NCBI GenBank assembly: GCA_021401465.1
Contig: JADDMT010000139.1
Location: 1-64,000, forward strand
Source: Teratosphaeria epicoccoides
Taxonomy: Eukaryota > Ascomycota > Dothideomycetes > Mycosphaerellales > Teratosphaeriaceae
Length of the DNA stretch: 64,000 bases
Reading direction: 5' to 3'
The notes under the pieces are model-generated. The model had not been told where the DNA came from, did no database searches, and worked only from the letters and a program-made list of their open reading frames with translations. Below, piece after piece: positions 10,777 through 20,865 of this stretch. Within the stretch, counting starts at the first letter, position 1. Each line of letters starts with the position of its first letter. The position numbers and the translations under genes are program-made.

Positions 10777-12099
10777 TCAGCTCCACCGCCCTCGGCCAGC
10801 CTCGTCTCCAAACTCCCGACCCTCCCTTTCGCGCTCAACTCTCTGATCGAAGTCCCGTTGTGCCTCACTCTTCGCAAATTGCCTCTCCTCGTCACTTGAT
10901 GAGAAGCTGAAATTGTCCCTTCCTGACGCAGCTTCCCTGCCTGCCCCCGGCAATCTAGCTCCAGCCGTGTCGGGTGGCACAGGCCCTCGTGACTGTCGGC
11001 GTGGGGTGTCTGGCGGGCTAGACAGAGCCTGACTGCGCAGTCGCTCCCATGCGCTACCTGCGGGCTTCGATGATGCTTGCGGCGATGCGTCGTCCTCCGA
11101 TCTTCGCCGAGCTGCGGTATTGTCTTGCGTGCTCGTCTGAGGATCCTCTGACCAGCCAGAACGCGAGTCGACTTGCTGACGGACATCTTGCTCGTCCATG
11201 AAGCCAGGCTCATCGCTTTGGTTCAGGTACTCATCGCTGAACGCACCGCCCGTTGGACTCGCGTCGTCGCTCACCATACCGCTCTGTCTGTTCCTTCGCA
11301 TTGTGTTCTGTGCCTGGACCCTCTGCCTCGCCATCTCATAGCTCTCGCTGCCTTTTGGCCCAGACTCCTGATTGCCGATCTTTCCAGTACCTTCGCTCCT
11401 CGCCCGACCCAGCCCGTTCTTTGACCGCTGCTGCAACGCCTGTGTGAGCTCCTTCAATCGCGGATCTAAAGCCCTCCCTGCCGCAGTCGTGCTGAGCGCG
11501 TAGCTCCCAAAGAAGATTTGAGCCACAATAACCGACACAGTAGAGTACGCTCCGAAGCGCAGCGTATGCCAGGAAAATCGCGCACGTCCCCCTGTTTGCC
11601 CAAAGAAAAACCGATCTTTGCTGTATTTGCTACCTTCTTTGAACGGATCCCAGAATGGGAAGCGCATGCTATTCCGTGTCCGCCACGCCATGGCGGCGCC
11701 CGCAGCGCAGCCAATGGGCGAACCATAAGCCGCGATGCACAACGCTTTGGTATGGTGGAAGGCAATGGCATTGGCCTCATCCTGGCTCACAGGCCTTTGC
11801 AGCACATCGGCAGCGTAGGCGCAGCTTTTCGCGATGGTCTCGCTTATGAACTCTGGTAGTCGACGAGGGCCGAAAAGAGGAGGCGGTTGCGGCAGGTCGT
11901 TCACGTTGATATATATCGGCTCTGCTACCTGTCGACCGTCGCGGTAGCTCGTTTGCGAGACTTTAATGTATCTGCCAGGCCTGCTCGGGTAGTTGGCATC
12001 CGAAGCATTGCTGGACGAAGAGCTGTTCGGATCGATGTCGGAGGATGGTCCAGGATCGAAGAAGGTTGAGTCCGCAGCGGTGGCATTGTCGAGGACCAT
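10777..12099 (-). CDS. Uncharacterised fungal protein with two hydrophobic segments
   Basis: Single exon of 440 aa from the ATG at 12099. An in-frame ATG at 12300 would add 67 residues, but that extension has no conserved look and I do not use it. The middle part holds two hydrophobic stretches, roughly residues 120-145 (KALCIAAYGSPIGCAAGAAM) and 185-210 (YSTVSVIVAQIFFGSYALS), connected by a segment rich in Arg, Phe and Trp. The C-terminal half is hydrophilic, disordered and charged, ending in a D/E/R-rich tail. This suggests an integral membrane protein with a long soluble tail, possibly in an organelle; the location is not shown by the sequence. I do not recognise the family and assign no function. 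Confidence 0.75.
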   Translation of the reverse strand: MVLDNATAADSTFFDPGPSSDIDPNSSSSSNASDANYPSRPGRYIKVSQTSYRDGRQVAEPIYINVNDLPQPPPLFGPRRLPEFISETIAKSCAYAADVLQRPVSQDEANAIAFHHTKALCIAAYGSPIGCAAGAAMAWRTRNSMRFPFWDPFKEGSKYSKDRFFFGQTGGRARFSWHTLRFGAYSTVSVIVAQIFFGSYALSTTAAGRALDPRLKELTQALQQRSKNGLGRARSEGTGKIGNQESGPKGSESYEMARQRVQAQNTMRRNRQSGMVSDDASPTGGAFSDEYLNQSDEPGFMDEQDVRQQVDSRSGWSEDPQTSTQDNTAARRRSEDDASPQASSKPAGSAWERLRSQALSSPPDTPRRQSRGPVPPDTAGARLPGAGREAASGRDNFSFSSSDEERQFAKSEAQRDFDQRVEREREGREFGDEAGRGRWS

Positions 12100-12480
12100 C
12101 TTGACAAGACAGAGCAAGAAAGTGATGTTGCGTCTGTGTTGCTGGCGAGCATTCGGTCGGGGAGCTTCGATCATGACCTCATTGTTGGCGCTGCTATGTA
12201 CTGTCCTTTTAAGAAGCTGGCACGTGCTGATGGCCGCATACGAACGAGGGTCACACATGCATTCAAGGAAAAGATGGATGCACCCGAATGACAAGGTCAT
12301 TAGTGCCAGAACATGTCAGCACTATAGTGTAATTCTGCTTAGTCTGTCTACACATCTTTGCGGAACTTGAGCAGTGATAGGTTGGTCGTCGTTCGTAGTC
12401 ACTGAGAGGAACAGAGATCGATCACTGCACACTGTATCCGACAGATCTCCCTGTTGCTTGAATCCTGGCAAAGGAGATCT

Positions 12481-13533
12481 TTACTCGCCACTCACATCTC
12501 CCATCTCAGCCGAGTCGCTCCACAGGCGCCTTGCGCTCTCTGCATCATAGACATACGCTAAATGGCCCCCTACCTCCTGCGACAGCGGTCTGATGCTCCT
12601 CCAGCTTCGGGCTTACCTGCAGATCCTCAAGGTACAACCCACCTCTACCCTTCAAACTCTCCGCAACAGCAGCCCAGACCTGTGTAGTAGCGCCCTGTTC
12701 AACAGTCTCCTCAATCTTGTCAACCCCAGAATCGCCCTTGGCCAATTTCTCCCTCAGACCATCTCCACATCCGTCTTGATGTCGCGACAGCTTGGTCTCA
12801 AAGATGACACCAGGGTGTACACTCAAGCAAGCCATGAAGGTTCAGGCTTGCATACCCTCCTATCGACCTCATTTGCGAACAGGATGTTTGAGGTTTTGCT
12901 CTGTCCATACGCCACCCAAGGGTCGTATTCGCCTGATTTGATGAGATCGTAGCCAATGTGCGGGCGGATGTTGGAGAGACGGTGTCCAAATGAAGAGAGA
13001 GACACTAACCAGGACGGAAAGTCTGGAGTAGCAGCAGCCAACAGAGCCGGCTTCAGCTCGCTGAAAAGCAGGAAATGGCCAAGATGGTTAGTGCCGCATT
13101 GCATTTCGAAGCCATCTGTGGTACGTCCTGAAGGGCAGGCCATGATGCCGGCATTCGTGATAAGAACGTTCAGCTTGAGTTCTTGAGTCAGGAACTCTGC
13201 TGCACCCTTGCGGATAGAGCCAGCGATGAGAGGTTCATTTCGATAACCTTGACTGGAGGATAGTCGCCCTCAGTCGAGATCTCCTTGGCCACCTTTTGAC
13301 CTTTTGCAGCATCGCGGCCATTGATGTAGATTTGTGCGCCTGTCAAACGAAGTACACGAGCGGTCTCCTTGCCAAGTCCAGCGGTGCCACCAGTGAGCGA
13401 CGAAGACCACCTTGTTAGTCAGTTTGCCTACAAGACCTTCATCTTTGATGATTGTCTCGGCGGTTGGTCGAGCGTCGCCCGGGCCATTGGGCTTCTCATT
13501 GACAGGAACGTAATGGTCAATTGCATGCGGCAT
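12481..13533 (-). pseudogene. Short-chain dehydrogenase/reductase (SDR) pseudogene with four frameshifts
   Basis: The minus strand reads as a retinol-dehydrogenase/WWOX-like SDR of about 340 aa, but only if the frame changes four times. From ATG 13533 the frame runs to about 13395, where one extra base precedes the cofactor motif GGTAGLG. It shifts again near 13220, giving RKGAAEFLTQELKLNVLI and NAGIM. The catalytic YGQSK motif (YxxxK) is intact. A third shift occurs near 12840, before LSVHPGVIFETKLSRH. A fourth occurs in a G5 run near 12570, before HLAYVYDAESARRLW, which continues to a stop at 12481. No GT..AG intron can explain these breaks. Neighbouring genes are intact, which argues against generally poor sequence. 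The best reading is a recently inactivated SDR; clustered sequencing errors are the alternative. Confidence 0.8.
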
Positions 13534-14034
13534 GGTTACAAAACCTTTGTGGGAGGTAGGTCTGTACCTGGAGTGATAGCAAAAAATCAGGTCTAGCAGT
13601 GTAGTCTCCGACCAGGAAGAGATGCCTGTGATGAGAATGTGACCAAATAGACTTCACATCTGACGCCATACCATGCGGAGATTGTGAGCCGATATTACTT
13701 ATGTCCGTCAGCTGCTTGGGAAGGTATCATTTGGCATCATGTAGAGACTGCTTCGACGGTCTTGAGAGGGATGAATGGCGAGCAGTGATAGTGTAACTTC
13801 TCATCCTGCAGCTGATTATCATGAGCCGGACTGCAATCGTGACTGTCGCCAAGCTAGATGACCATTTCAGGCCTTGTTTACCAGGGATGCTCGTGTCCGG
13901 TGTGGGCCAAGTTCTTCGGGTACTGACAAGTTGTCATTCTGGCACACTATCGAAGGCTGTCCGAGCCAGGCATTTGCCAGGCAATTTGACGACCAGCTCC
14001 AGCAAATGAATGGACTCGAGCTAAGTCCGGTCTC
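13534..14034. other. Intergenic region
   Basis: Sits between the 5' end of the SDR pseudogene and the 3' end of the WD40 gene, both on the minus strand. No further coding, RNA or repeat feature was seen. Confidence 0.5.
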
Positions 14035-15261
14035 TTACATCGTCCATACCCGTAGTGTGCTGTCGATTGCGGATGCCTGTGAGCTGGAAGTGTGACCCTG
14101 ATATTCATCATCGAAATTATCATCTTGATCGCCCTCCCGATGCCGCCTCGAGCCAGAACAAGTAGCCAGCACGACTGCACTGTGATGCCACGCCACACTG
14201 CCCACGGTATCAGTATGCATCTTTGTCTCGATGCTGGGCCCGACTTCTCCTCCCTTCGTCCCGGGGTCCTTCCACATTCTGACAACGCCATCCGTGCCAC
14301 CTGCCCACACTTCATACCCTTCCGCCGTAGGCACCAAATCGAATCCTAACTTTTGCGTGGTTTCTGCTTGCCTACCGGTCAGGACTGACACTCTCCGCAG
14401 CGTATTGCGAATGTCATAGACCTGCAGGATATCTGTTTGCCTTTCTGCGATGATGAGGTAGTGGCTACACGGACTCCATCTCAGTCCTGTGACACCGGTC
14501 CCTTTGGGCTTTTCGCCGGTTCCTTGCTCATCGCCGACTGAAAAAGCCGTGATGCAGTCCCCACTTCCTTCTGCTTCATAGAGACCAACTTCTCGTTCAG
14601 TCGTGCCGGCCGCAAGCACACCATCATCCGCCCTGATAGCCATGGCAGAGACAATGCCTTGGCACGTCATGCTCAGCTGACCATAAAGTTTTCTTGCCTT
14701 CCTGCTCCGACCAGTCTTGAAGGTCGCCTCGGGGCCTTCATGAGCGTGCTCACAGTCAAAGACCGCGATCTGGTTCTTGCCTCCAGCGACGAAGTGGGAG
14801 CCATTCTGGGTGAAAGTCAAGCTGCTGATCAGGTAGTAAGCCTCGGTGGTGGGAGAGATCCAGGAATATTGAGCATGAACGGTCCTGTAGTCCAGCGCAT
14901 TGCGGACAGTTAGAGGCTGCTCGGAAGAGGCCGAGAGGACGAGAGTTGTCGAAGGATCCTGCAAGGCGAAACCAGGGTACAGAGCATAGTTTTGGATTGG
15001 CGTCGGTGAGGGATGCGAAGAGTACACCTCTAGCGATTTAGGATGCCCGCCATCTTCGAGTAGATTGGTCGGCAGCACAAAAGTCCTCAATTGATGGTCT
15101 TCGTTGTGAGTGATTATGGAGGTACCGTCGCCGCTGAAAAGCGCGTGGCGAAAGAAGTTGTGTTCAGCGGCATCTTGACCAATCTTCTTTATAGGCGTCC
15201 TGAACAGGCCGCCTGTTGAGCCGACGCATCTGCATTCAATCGACGACGGTTGATGGGACAT
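14035..15261 (-). CDS. WD40 protein of the WRAP53/TCAB1 (Swt21-like) family
   Basis: Single exon of 408 aa from the ATG at 15261. An in-frame ATG at 15327 would add 22 residues but would overlap the probable hsp10 promoter, so I prefer the shorter form. Degenerate WD repeats can be followed through the protein, e.g. FFRHALFSGDGTSIITHNED near the N-terminus, VTGLRWSPCSHYLIIAER, VRMWKDP and a final LRVWTM. The N-terminal FRTPIKKIGQDAAEHNFFRHALFSGDG-type opening and the block order match WRAP53 homologues, which in animals guide Cajal-body RNAs and telomerase RNA. The yeast relative Swt21 is linked to snRNP and pre-mRNA splicing. The role in this fungus is inferred. The gene is divergent from hsp10 with under 200 bp between start codons. 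Confidence 0.82.
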   Translation of the reverse strand: MSHQPSSIECRCVGSTGGLFRTPIKKIGQDAAEHNFFRHALFSGDGTSIITHNEDHQLRTFVLPTNLLEDGGHPKSLEVYSSHPSPTPIQNYALYPGFALQDPSTTLVLSASSEQPLTVRNALDYRTVHAQYSWISPTTEAYYLISSLTFTQNGSHFVAGGKNQIAVFDCEHAHEGPEATFKTGRSRKARKLYGQLSMTCQGIVSAMAIRADDGVLAAGTTEREVGLYEAEGSGDCITAFSVGDEQGTGEKPKGTGVTGLRWSPCSHYLIIAERQTDILQVYDIRNTLRRVSVLTGRQAETTQKLGFDLVPTAEGYEVWAGGTDGVVRMWKDPGTKGGEVGPSIETKMHTDTVGSVAWHHSAVVLATCSGSRRHREGDQDDNFDDEYQGHTSSSQASAIDSTLRVWTM

Positions 15262-15328
15262 GTTGTGCCTTCTGCCTCGGGATGTGATTGGCGATTTCCC
15301 GACTGTCTGGCCCGAGCTCCTTAGCATC

Positions 15329-15341
15329 GAAGCTTTTGGAA
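15329..15341. promoter_or_regulatory. Imperfect heat-shock element in the hsp10 promoter
   Basis: The sequence GAAGCTTTTGGAA fits three alternating HSE units (GAAnnTTCnnGAA) with one mismatch in the middle unit. A further GAA and reversed TCT lie about 10 bp downstream. It is about 115 bp upstream of the hsp10 start codon and 68 bp upstream of the WD40 gene's ATG. Binding by heat-shock factor is expected for a chaperonin gene but is inferred. Confidence 0.45.
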
Positions 15342-15455
15342 GATCACCCGAAAATCTTTGGTGTCGAGATCACCTATCCGCACTTCAATTTCTCATCGCA
15401 GGACTCATCGCGTCAATTAGGACCTCGCTGTCGTCTTCTCAAGCATCTGCTCAGA

Positions 15456-15953
15456 ATGGTAGGCACGCAGCAGGTCCAAGATCCTCAAAAAATGACTAAC
15501 ATCTGCCAAAGTCTACCACGCTCAAATCCATCAAGGCCCTGGCACCGCTCCTGGACCGCGTTCTGGTGCAGCGCGTGAAGGCGGAAGCCAAGACTGCAGG
15601 CGGTATCTTCCTTCCAGAGACAGCAGTGAAGGAGCTGAACGAGGCCAAGGTGTTGGCCGTTGGCCCAGGTGCAGTGGATAAGGAGGGGAAGCGGATACCA
15701 ATGGGCGTTGCTCAGGGTGACAAGGTGTTGATTCCTCAGGTGAGTACAGGAGCGGAATATGGAGATCAATATTGGAATCTCAGCACGAGCGGTTCATGCT
15801 AACATGGGTTGGCACAGTTTGGCGGCAGCCCGATCAAGGTTGGCGAGGAGGAGTACCATCTTTTCCGGGACCACGAGTAAGCATCATGAACTTGATATTT
15901 GTAATGCTATCGCTAACATGTGAAGCAGCATCTTGGCCAAGATTAACGAATAG
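15456..15953 (+). CDS. hsp10: Mitochondrial chaperonin 10 (Hsp10/GroES family)
   Basis: Four exons: 15456-15458, 15512-15739, 15818-15876 and 15929-15953, giving 104 aa, the normal length for Hsp10. Exon 1 is only the ATG; the 53-nt intron has GTAGGC, a GACTAAC branch point and an AAG acceptor, and joins M directly to STTLKSIKALAPLLDRVLVQ. The mobile loop that docks on Hsp60 is GGIFLPETA, followed by the KVLAVGPG and GDKVLIPQFGG beta-barrel blocks and the terminal DILAKINE. Hsp10 caps the Hsp60 chamber in the mitochondrial matrix and helps fold imported proteins. All intron junctions keep frame and rebuild family-consistent sequence, so the structure is firm. A candidate heat-shock element lies in the promoter. 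Confidence 0.95.
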
Positions 15954-17376
15954 AAAGGAATCCTGAATGGGACCCAACCTCGACCCTGTATCAATAGCCG
16001 CCATGCACCCCAGGCATCATAACCTTTTCAAGATCAAGAGTAGGAGATGGAGAGAAAGCGCTGCATCATCTAGCATGCTTTTGTGTTTGCATACTGTAAA
16101 ACTGATGTATTGTATCTGAGTCATACTGTGTGAATACAACTCTACTCCTCACCATCCCGGCACCAGATCTGAGCTGCAGCCACGCTGCAGTATCGATGCC
16201 TTGTTGAGGCGGTCAACGACAGATGAGACGTGCTCCTGAGTGGAGCACATATGGTTAATGGTCAGTCTGTCGATACGACGACAACCCAAAGCTCTGGCCC
16301 CAAAACAGCCTGCGATCCTCCCCTACACTCCCGCACCATGAAGCGACTCCCTTGCAACGGACCCGCCTCCTCAATCTTACGGTTGAACCGTACTAGCATC
16401 TCCTTCATCGTCATGATGCCGTCAACCCCCGATAATCAGAAACCCCTCGCCCGGCTCTCGTCATCCACCCCGACATACCCAACCTTCATACCTGGTTGCA
16501 CACGCTGCCAGCTGCCGATTCCGAGGCCGACCACTGTGCTGGTGTTTTCTCCAGCTAGGATGACGAAGCGACAGCCATTATGTTGGAGCATGAGCCAGCT
16601 GCACGGCTGCGACTTTACCGGGAAATCTACGCCGAGCTCGGTGGCGGACAGAGGGCTGAGACAGACTCGAGGATACAAGTAGGATTTGCTAGGTCGCGCA
16701 GGCGCGAAGCAGAGCTGCTGCTCTGCGGCTTAAGCGTGCGCGATGACAGCGCTGATGTAGTTGTTAATGCACGAGAGCCTCATGTTTGACTTCATATGCC
16801 ATGTTGTGTCGTCTGGGAAGAACCTTTTTGACACGTTGTGTACCTGCCGATCACTATGAGCGCAATACAGTATGACATGCATAAAAAGCTACTCCTCAAG
16901 AGCCGCATTCGGGGATTCTGCAGAACCCCGCCGCATGTGGAAAAGGAACAACGAAAACGTCGTGAAAGAAAATGCTCCTTCGTCAACCTGTCCCCGAAAG
17001 GAAAGTTCTCACACGACACGATGCCATTGGGACGGCAAACACTCGGCAGTGTGCCGCGTTGAAGTCGGTGAGACGGCAGGGTTGCACAAGAGGTAGCATT
17101 CAGCCTATGAGCTGCATGTTTGCGGCCACGAGCATTGCAGGATTCAATTCAACCGAGTTTAGGACGGCAGTAGATTCATATGTAATACAACCCAGCTACG
17201 ATTTCTTCCGACTCGCACCGACAGAGCACGAGGACATCTTGCAATGGCTCTGGACAACACGTATCGTGGCCTGTGACCCCTTCAGTCACTTGCCTCGCAC
17301 CATTTTGATACAGCTTCGAGGGTGCACAGGTGCACCTCTCCGCCGCAGAGAAGAGCAATACCGCAGTACGAGCAAG
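15954..17376. other. Intergenic stretch with a possible coding remnant
   Basis: No intact gene was found between hsp10 and GDE1. On the minus strand, about 16680-16320, two adjacent frames look partly coding: one contains VVGLGIGSWQRVQPGMKV, the other, beyond a stop, contains IMTMKEMLVRFNRKIEEAG. The first faintly recalls the core of a GNAT acetyltransferase, but I cannot assign it. The frame upstream of the GDE1 start (16972-17376) is open but has no conserved features. Confidence 0.35.
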
Positions 17377-20300
17377 ATGAAATTTGGACAGAATTTGCCG
17401 AGGAATCAAGTCCCAGAATGGGCATCCTCGTACATCAATTACAAGGGGCTCAAGAAGCTGATCAAGGCGGCGCAAAAGGCAGTAGAGAATGGCCAGGACC
17501 CAGATCTTGCTGGCTTCTCCTTCATGTTGGATCGACAGCTGGAGGACGTCGACATCTTCTACAATCGAAAGTACGCAGAGCTGTCTAGGAGGCTGCGATT
17601 GCTGTATGATCGATATGGCATGGTCTCAAAGATGCAGGATGCCATGGACAAGGACGAGAGAGATGACCTGATGTCGACATTGCTCGAGCTAAGAGGTACA
17701 TACAGAAAGCTGCAGTGGTATGGCGAGGTCAACAGGAGAGGATTTGCCAAGATCACGAAGAAATTGGACAAGAAAATTCCGCAGTCCTCTGCACAGAATC
17801 AATATATGTCCACAAAAGTGGAGCCGAAAGCGTTCGCAACCAACAACAAGCTCACCCTTGATATGCGTGGCATCAACGAATGGCTGTCAAGTCTGGGTCC
17901 GATCAAGGCCACGGACGATGCGAGCTCGACAAAGTCTGGGAGCTCACATTCATTACGCCGGATGGCATCGCGAGGATCACTGAAGATTCCAAGCGCGACG
18001 CTTGACGCAATGGACCAGGCTGTACGGCAAGACAATGCTGCTGCCCTTTTTGAGCTTCTTACTTCTGGCATTCCAAACGCCGTCAGTGAGCAGCAGAAGA
18101 ACAGCGTATTGCTGGAATTTCTCCAAAGGTCCATCTCTGCTAAATCTTTGTCCTGCATCGATGCCATTCTGCAGCGCGCATACACTCTGGAGCAGGATGA
18201 CGACATGAACAAACGCAACTGCTTGCACAGAACTGTCATCGCCATCGGCAGGGCGCGGGCACTGGAAATGTCGACCAAAGCAGAAGGCTTGGCTGATCAT
18301 TCCAAGGGTGCGTCATTCATCAACGCAGCTCAGGCGCCAGTGAGGGCTCCAAGCTCCCTCAAGATTCAAGAGCGCGATCCAGAAGACGATTTAGGCAAGG
18401 ACCAGGATTCTGAAAAATTGCTGCTGGCCGTCTTGGACCGCTTGACCTTGGAGCAGAGACCCGCGATATCGAGTAAAGACATGTACGGGCGGCTCCCGTT
18501 GCACTATGCTGCGCAGTATGGTCTCGTCTATGTTTGTCAAGAGCTCATCAAGCGCATGCAGGAGTGGCAGCTTTTTGATATATCCAACGGCCTCGACTCC
18601 GAAAGATGGCAGGACGTGGAAGGATATGCGCCGTTGCATCTTGCAGTCATGGGTGGCCACTACAGGACGACCAAAGCGCTACTGCTGATCGATGATGCTC
18701 ATCCTCGGGCTGATAAGAGGCTCACACATGCCCACTATGAGAAGAACGGCGCCTCTCTTGCACTAGCCACCAAGTCAGACTTGCACAAGATCGTCAAGGT
18801 GCTTGTGGATGCGGGCGTAGATGTCAACTACCAAGATCAACAGGGAGAGACTGCACTCCATCTGGCTGCTAGGTTCGGTCACGTTGAATGCGCACGTATC
18901 CTGCTGAGCGTGAGCGGCACATTTGGTGTCAATATTGAGCTGGCCGAAAAGACATATGGCTGGACACCCTTGTTCATTGCCTGCGTCGATGGTCATCTTG
19001 ATATTGTCAAAATGCTTGTGGGGATGGGTGCGCACATCTCCAACAAAGATCACTCTGGCTGGACGCCACAAGAACATGCGGCGCTTCGTGGTCATTTGGT
19101 GATCGCGCAATACTTGGCCCAGTTCACACCTCCGCCTAGCCTGAACAGCAGTCCCGATCTTTCCGCACAAGCCTATGGTGCACTGACGAACGGGTCGCTG
19201 GAAGACCGCAAATCCAAAGGTATTTCGAAAGATGTTGTCAACGGCAATAGTACGGTCAAACCTCCGGAGCCTGTGAAGACGTTTGGGCACAGATACTTGA
19301 CAGATGAATCAATGGTTCTGGTCAGCCTTGGCTCGATGGATCCTCGCAAAGAGCTGGAGTCGGTAGTGCTGGACGACATTGCACTTGCTGATGCGCACTC
19401 AACACAGCTAGATACAGCGCTGTCGCTCGTGATCACAGCACAAAATGCGGACGGCGAGGCCACAACAATCGACTTGCCAGTTCGCGAGAACATCAGCACG
19501 TCGCCAGTCAGCTTCAGCACCCGAGATCCAACCAAAGTCAAGATACTGTTCGATCTCGTGCCTACGTATGCTGGCAGCACAAAGCCAATAGCTCGTGCTG
19601 TGGCGCTGTTGTCGAGCATCAAACCCAATATCGGAGCCAAGCGTATGAACTTGCAAGGCGATCTGAGCGCACCGCTCGTCGCAAGCGCGACGTTAGATGT
19701 TATTGGTACCGTCAACTTCAATTTCATTGTCATTTCACCCTTCAGCCATCCCAATATGTCTGTATCTGAAGACAGGACGTACTGGAAGAAGTCCGCAACG
19801 CGCGTCATTGGACATCGTGGCCTGGGTAAGAACATGACCAGTAATCGATCTTTGCAGCTGGGCGAGAACACGCTTGACTCATTCGTGGCGGCCGCATCGC
19901 TCGGTGCGTCGTACGTGGAGTTCGATGTGCAAATGACAAAGGACCACGTGCCGGTAATCTATCACGATTTCCTCGTGAGCGAGACGGGCGCAGATGTACC
20001 GGTGCACAGCTTGACGCTTGAGCAGTTCTTGGCTCTGAGCGAACGTGCGAACAAGACGAGGCGCAATCGAAAGGACATAGCCAATGACGATGATCGTATC
20101 GACAGGCCACGGCCTCAAAGGTCATACTCTCTTGGCGCAGACCTAAACGATGACTCGAGCGAGTCTATGCGCGACCGCATGAAGCACACGCGCGACTTCA
20201 AGAAGAAAGGCTTCAAAGGCAATACTCGTGGCGACTTTATCGGGTCTCAGTTCACGACGCTGGAGGAAATGTTCATCAAACTGCCAGAGGACATCAGCTT

Positions 20301-20865
20301 TAATATCGAGATGAAGTATCCCATGCTGTGGGAGACTGTCGATGAGGAGATGGACAGCTACGCCATCGAGCTCAACTCTTTTGTCGATACAGTCCTCACT
20401 ATGGTCTATGAGCGCACCAACAAGCGAAACATAATCTTCTCCTCTTTCCACCCCGACATATGCCTCCTGCTGTCTTTCAAGCAGCCCAACTTCCCAGTTC
20501 TGTTTCTCACGGACGCGGGCGATGGAGGAATGGTCGGCGACATCAGAGCCACCTCTCTCCAGGAAGCCATCCGCTTCGCTTCCCGCTGGAACCTGCTCGG
20601 TATTGTCTCGGTGGCCAAGCCGTTTGTGCTATGTCCGAGGCTGATACAGGTGGTGAAGAGCTCCGGACTGGTCTGCGTGAGCTACGGCACGGACAATAAT
20701 GACCCACTGAATGCTAAGTTGCAGGCGCAGGAGGGCATCGATGCAGTGATTGTGGATAGTGTGGCGAGAGTGAGGAAGGGCCTGACGGAAGGCGCTGAAG
20801 CATTGGCTTCTGCAGTTGCAGGGACTTCTGAACCTATCAGTACGGAGAATTTGGCTATGAGATGA
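17377..20865 (+). CDS. GDE1: Glycerophosphocholine/glycerophosphodiester phosphodiesterase Gde1 (SPX-ankyrin-GDPD)
   Basis: Single exon of 1162 aa, close to the usual size of fungal Gde1. I start at the ATG at 17377 because MKFGQNLPRNQVPEWASSYI is the typical opening of an SPX domain. SPX spans about residues 1-160, ankyrin repeats about 370-590 (RLPLHYAAQYG, GETALHLAARFG, GWTPLFIACVDGH), and a beta-rich linker to about 800. The GDPD catalytic domain follows. Catalytic residues are in place: H813 (GHRG), E830-N831 (GENT), E848/D850 (EFDVQ) and H863 (HDF). In yeast Gde1 hydrolyses glycerophosphocholine in the cytosol to glycerol-3-phosphate and choline; the SPX domain senses inositol pyrophosphates and links activity to phosphate status. 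The related Pho81 lacks an intact GDPD site, so Gde1 is the better match. Confidence 0.94.
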   Translation: MKFGQNLPRNQVPEWASSYINYKGLKKLIKAAQKAVENGQDPDLAGFSFMLDRQLEDVDIFYNRKYAELSRRLRLLYDRYGMVSKMQDAMDKDERDDLMSTLLELRGTYRKLQWYGEVNRRGFAKITKKLDKKIPQSSAQNQYMSTKVEPKAFATNNKLTLDMRGINEWLSSLGPIKATDDASSTKSGSSHSLRRMASRGSLKIPSATLDAMDQAVRQDNAAALFELLTSGIPNAVSEQQKNSVLLEFLQRSISAKSLSCIDAILQRAYTLEQDDDMNKRNCLHRTVIAIGRARALEMSTKAEGLADHSKGASFINAAQAPVRAPSSLKIQERDPEDDLGKDQDSEKLLLAVLDRLTLEQRPAISSKDMYGRLPLHYAAQYGLVYVCQELIKRMQEWQLFDISNGLDSERWQDVEGYAPLHLAVMGGHYRTTKALLLIDDAHPRADKRLTHAHYEKNGASLALATKSDLHKIVKVLVDAGVDVNYQDQQGETALHLAARFGHVECARILLSVSGTFGVNIELAEKTYGWTPLFIACVDGHLDIVKMLVGMGAHISNKDHSGWTPQEHAALRGHLVIAQYLAQFTPPPSLNSSPDLSAQAYGALTNGSLEDRKSKGISKDVVNGNSTVKPPEPVKTFGHRYLTDESMVLVSLGSMDPRKELESVVLDDIALADAHSTQLDTALSLVITAQNADGEATTIDLPVRENISTSPVSFSTRDPTKVKILFDLVPTYAGSTKPIARAVALLSSIKPNIGAKRMNLQGDLSAPLVASATLDVIGTVNFNFIVISPFSHPNMSVSEDRTYWKKSATRVIGHRGLGKNMTSNRSLQLGENTLDSFVAAASLGASYVEFDVQMTKDHVPVIYHDFLVSETGADVPVHSLTLEQFLALSERANKTRRNRKDIANDDDRIDRPRPQRSYSLGADLNDDSSESMRDRMKHTRDFKKKGFKGNTRGDFIGSQFTTLEEMFIKLPEDISFNIEMKYPMLWETVDEEMDSYAIELNSFVDTVLTMVYERTNKRNIIFSSFHPDICLLLSFKQPNFPVLFLTDAGDGGMVGDIRATSLQEAIRFASRWNLLGIVSVAKPFVLCPRLIQVVKSSGLVCVSYGTDNNDPLNAKLQAQEGIDAVIVDSVARVRKGLTEGAEALASAVAGTSEPISTENLAMR

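Noticed and set aside
16972..17376. N-terminal extension of Gde1 by 135 residues
   Set aside because: The extension has no conserved sequence and the SPX domain must start at its own Met.
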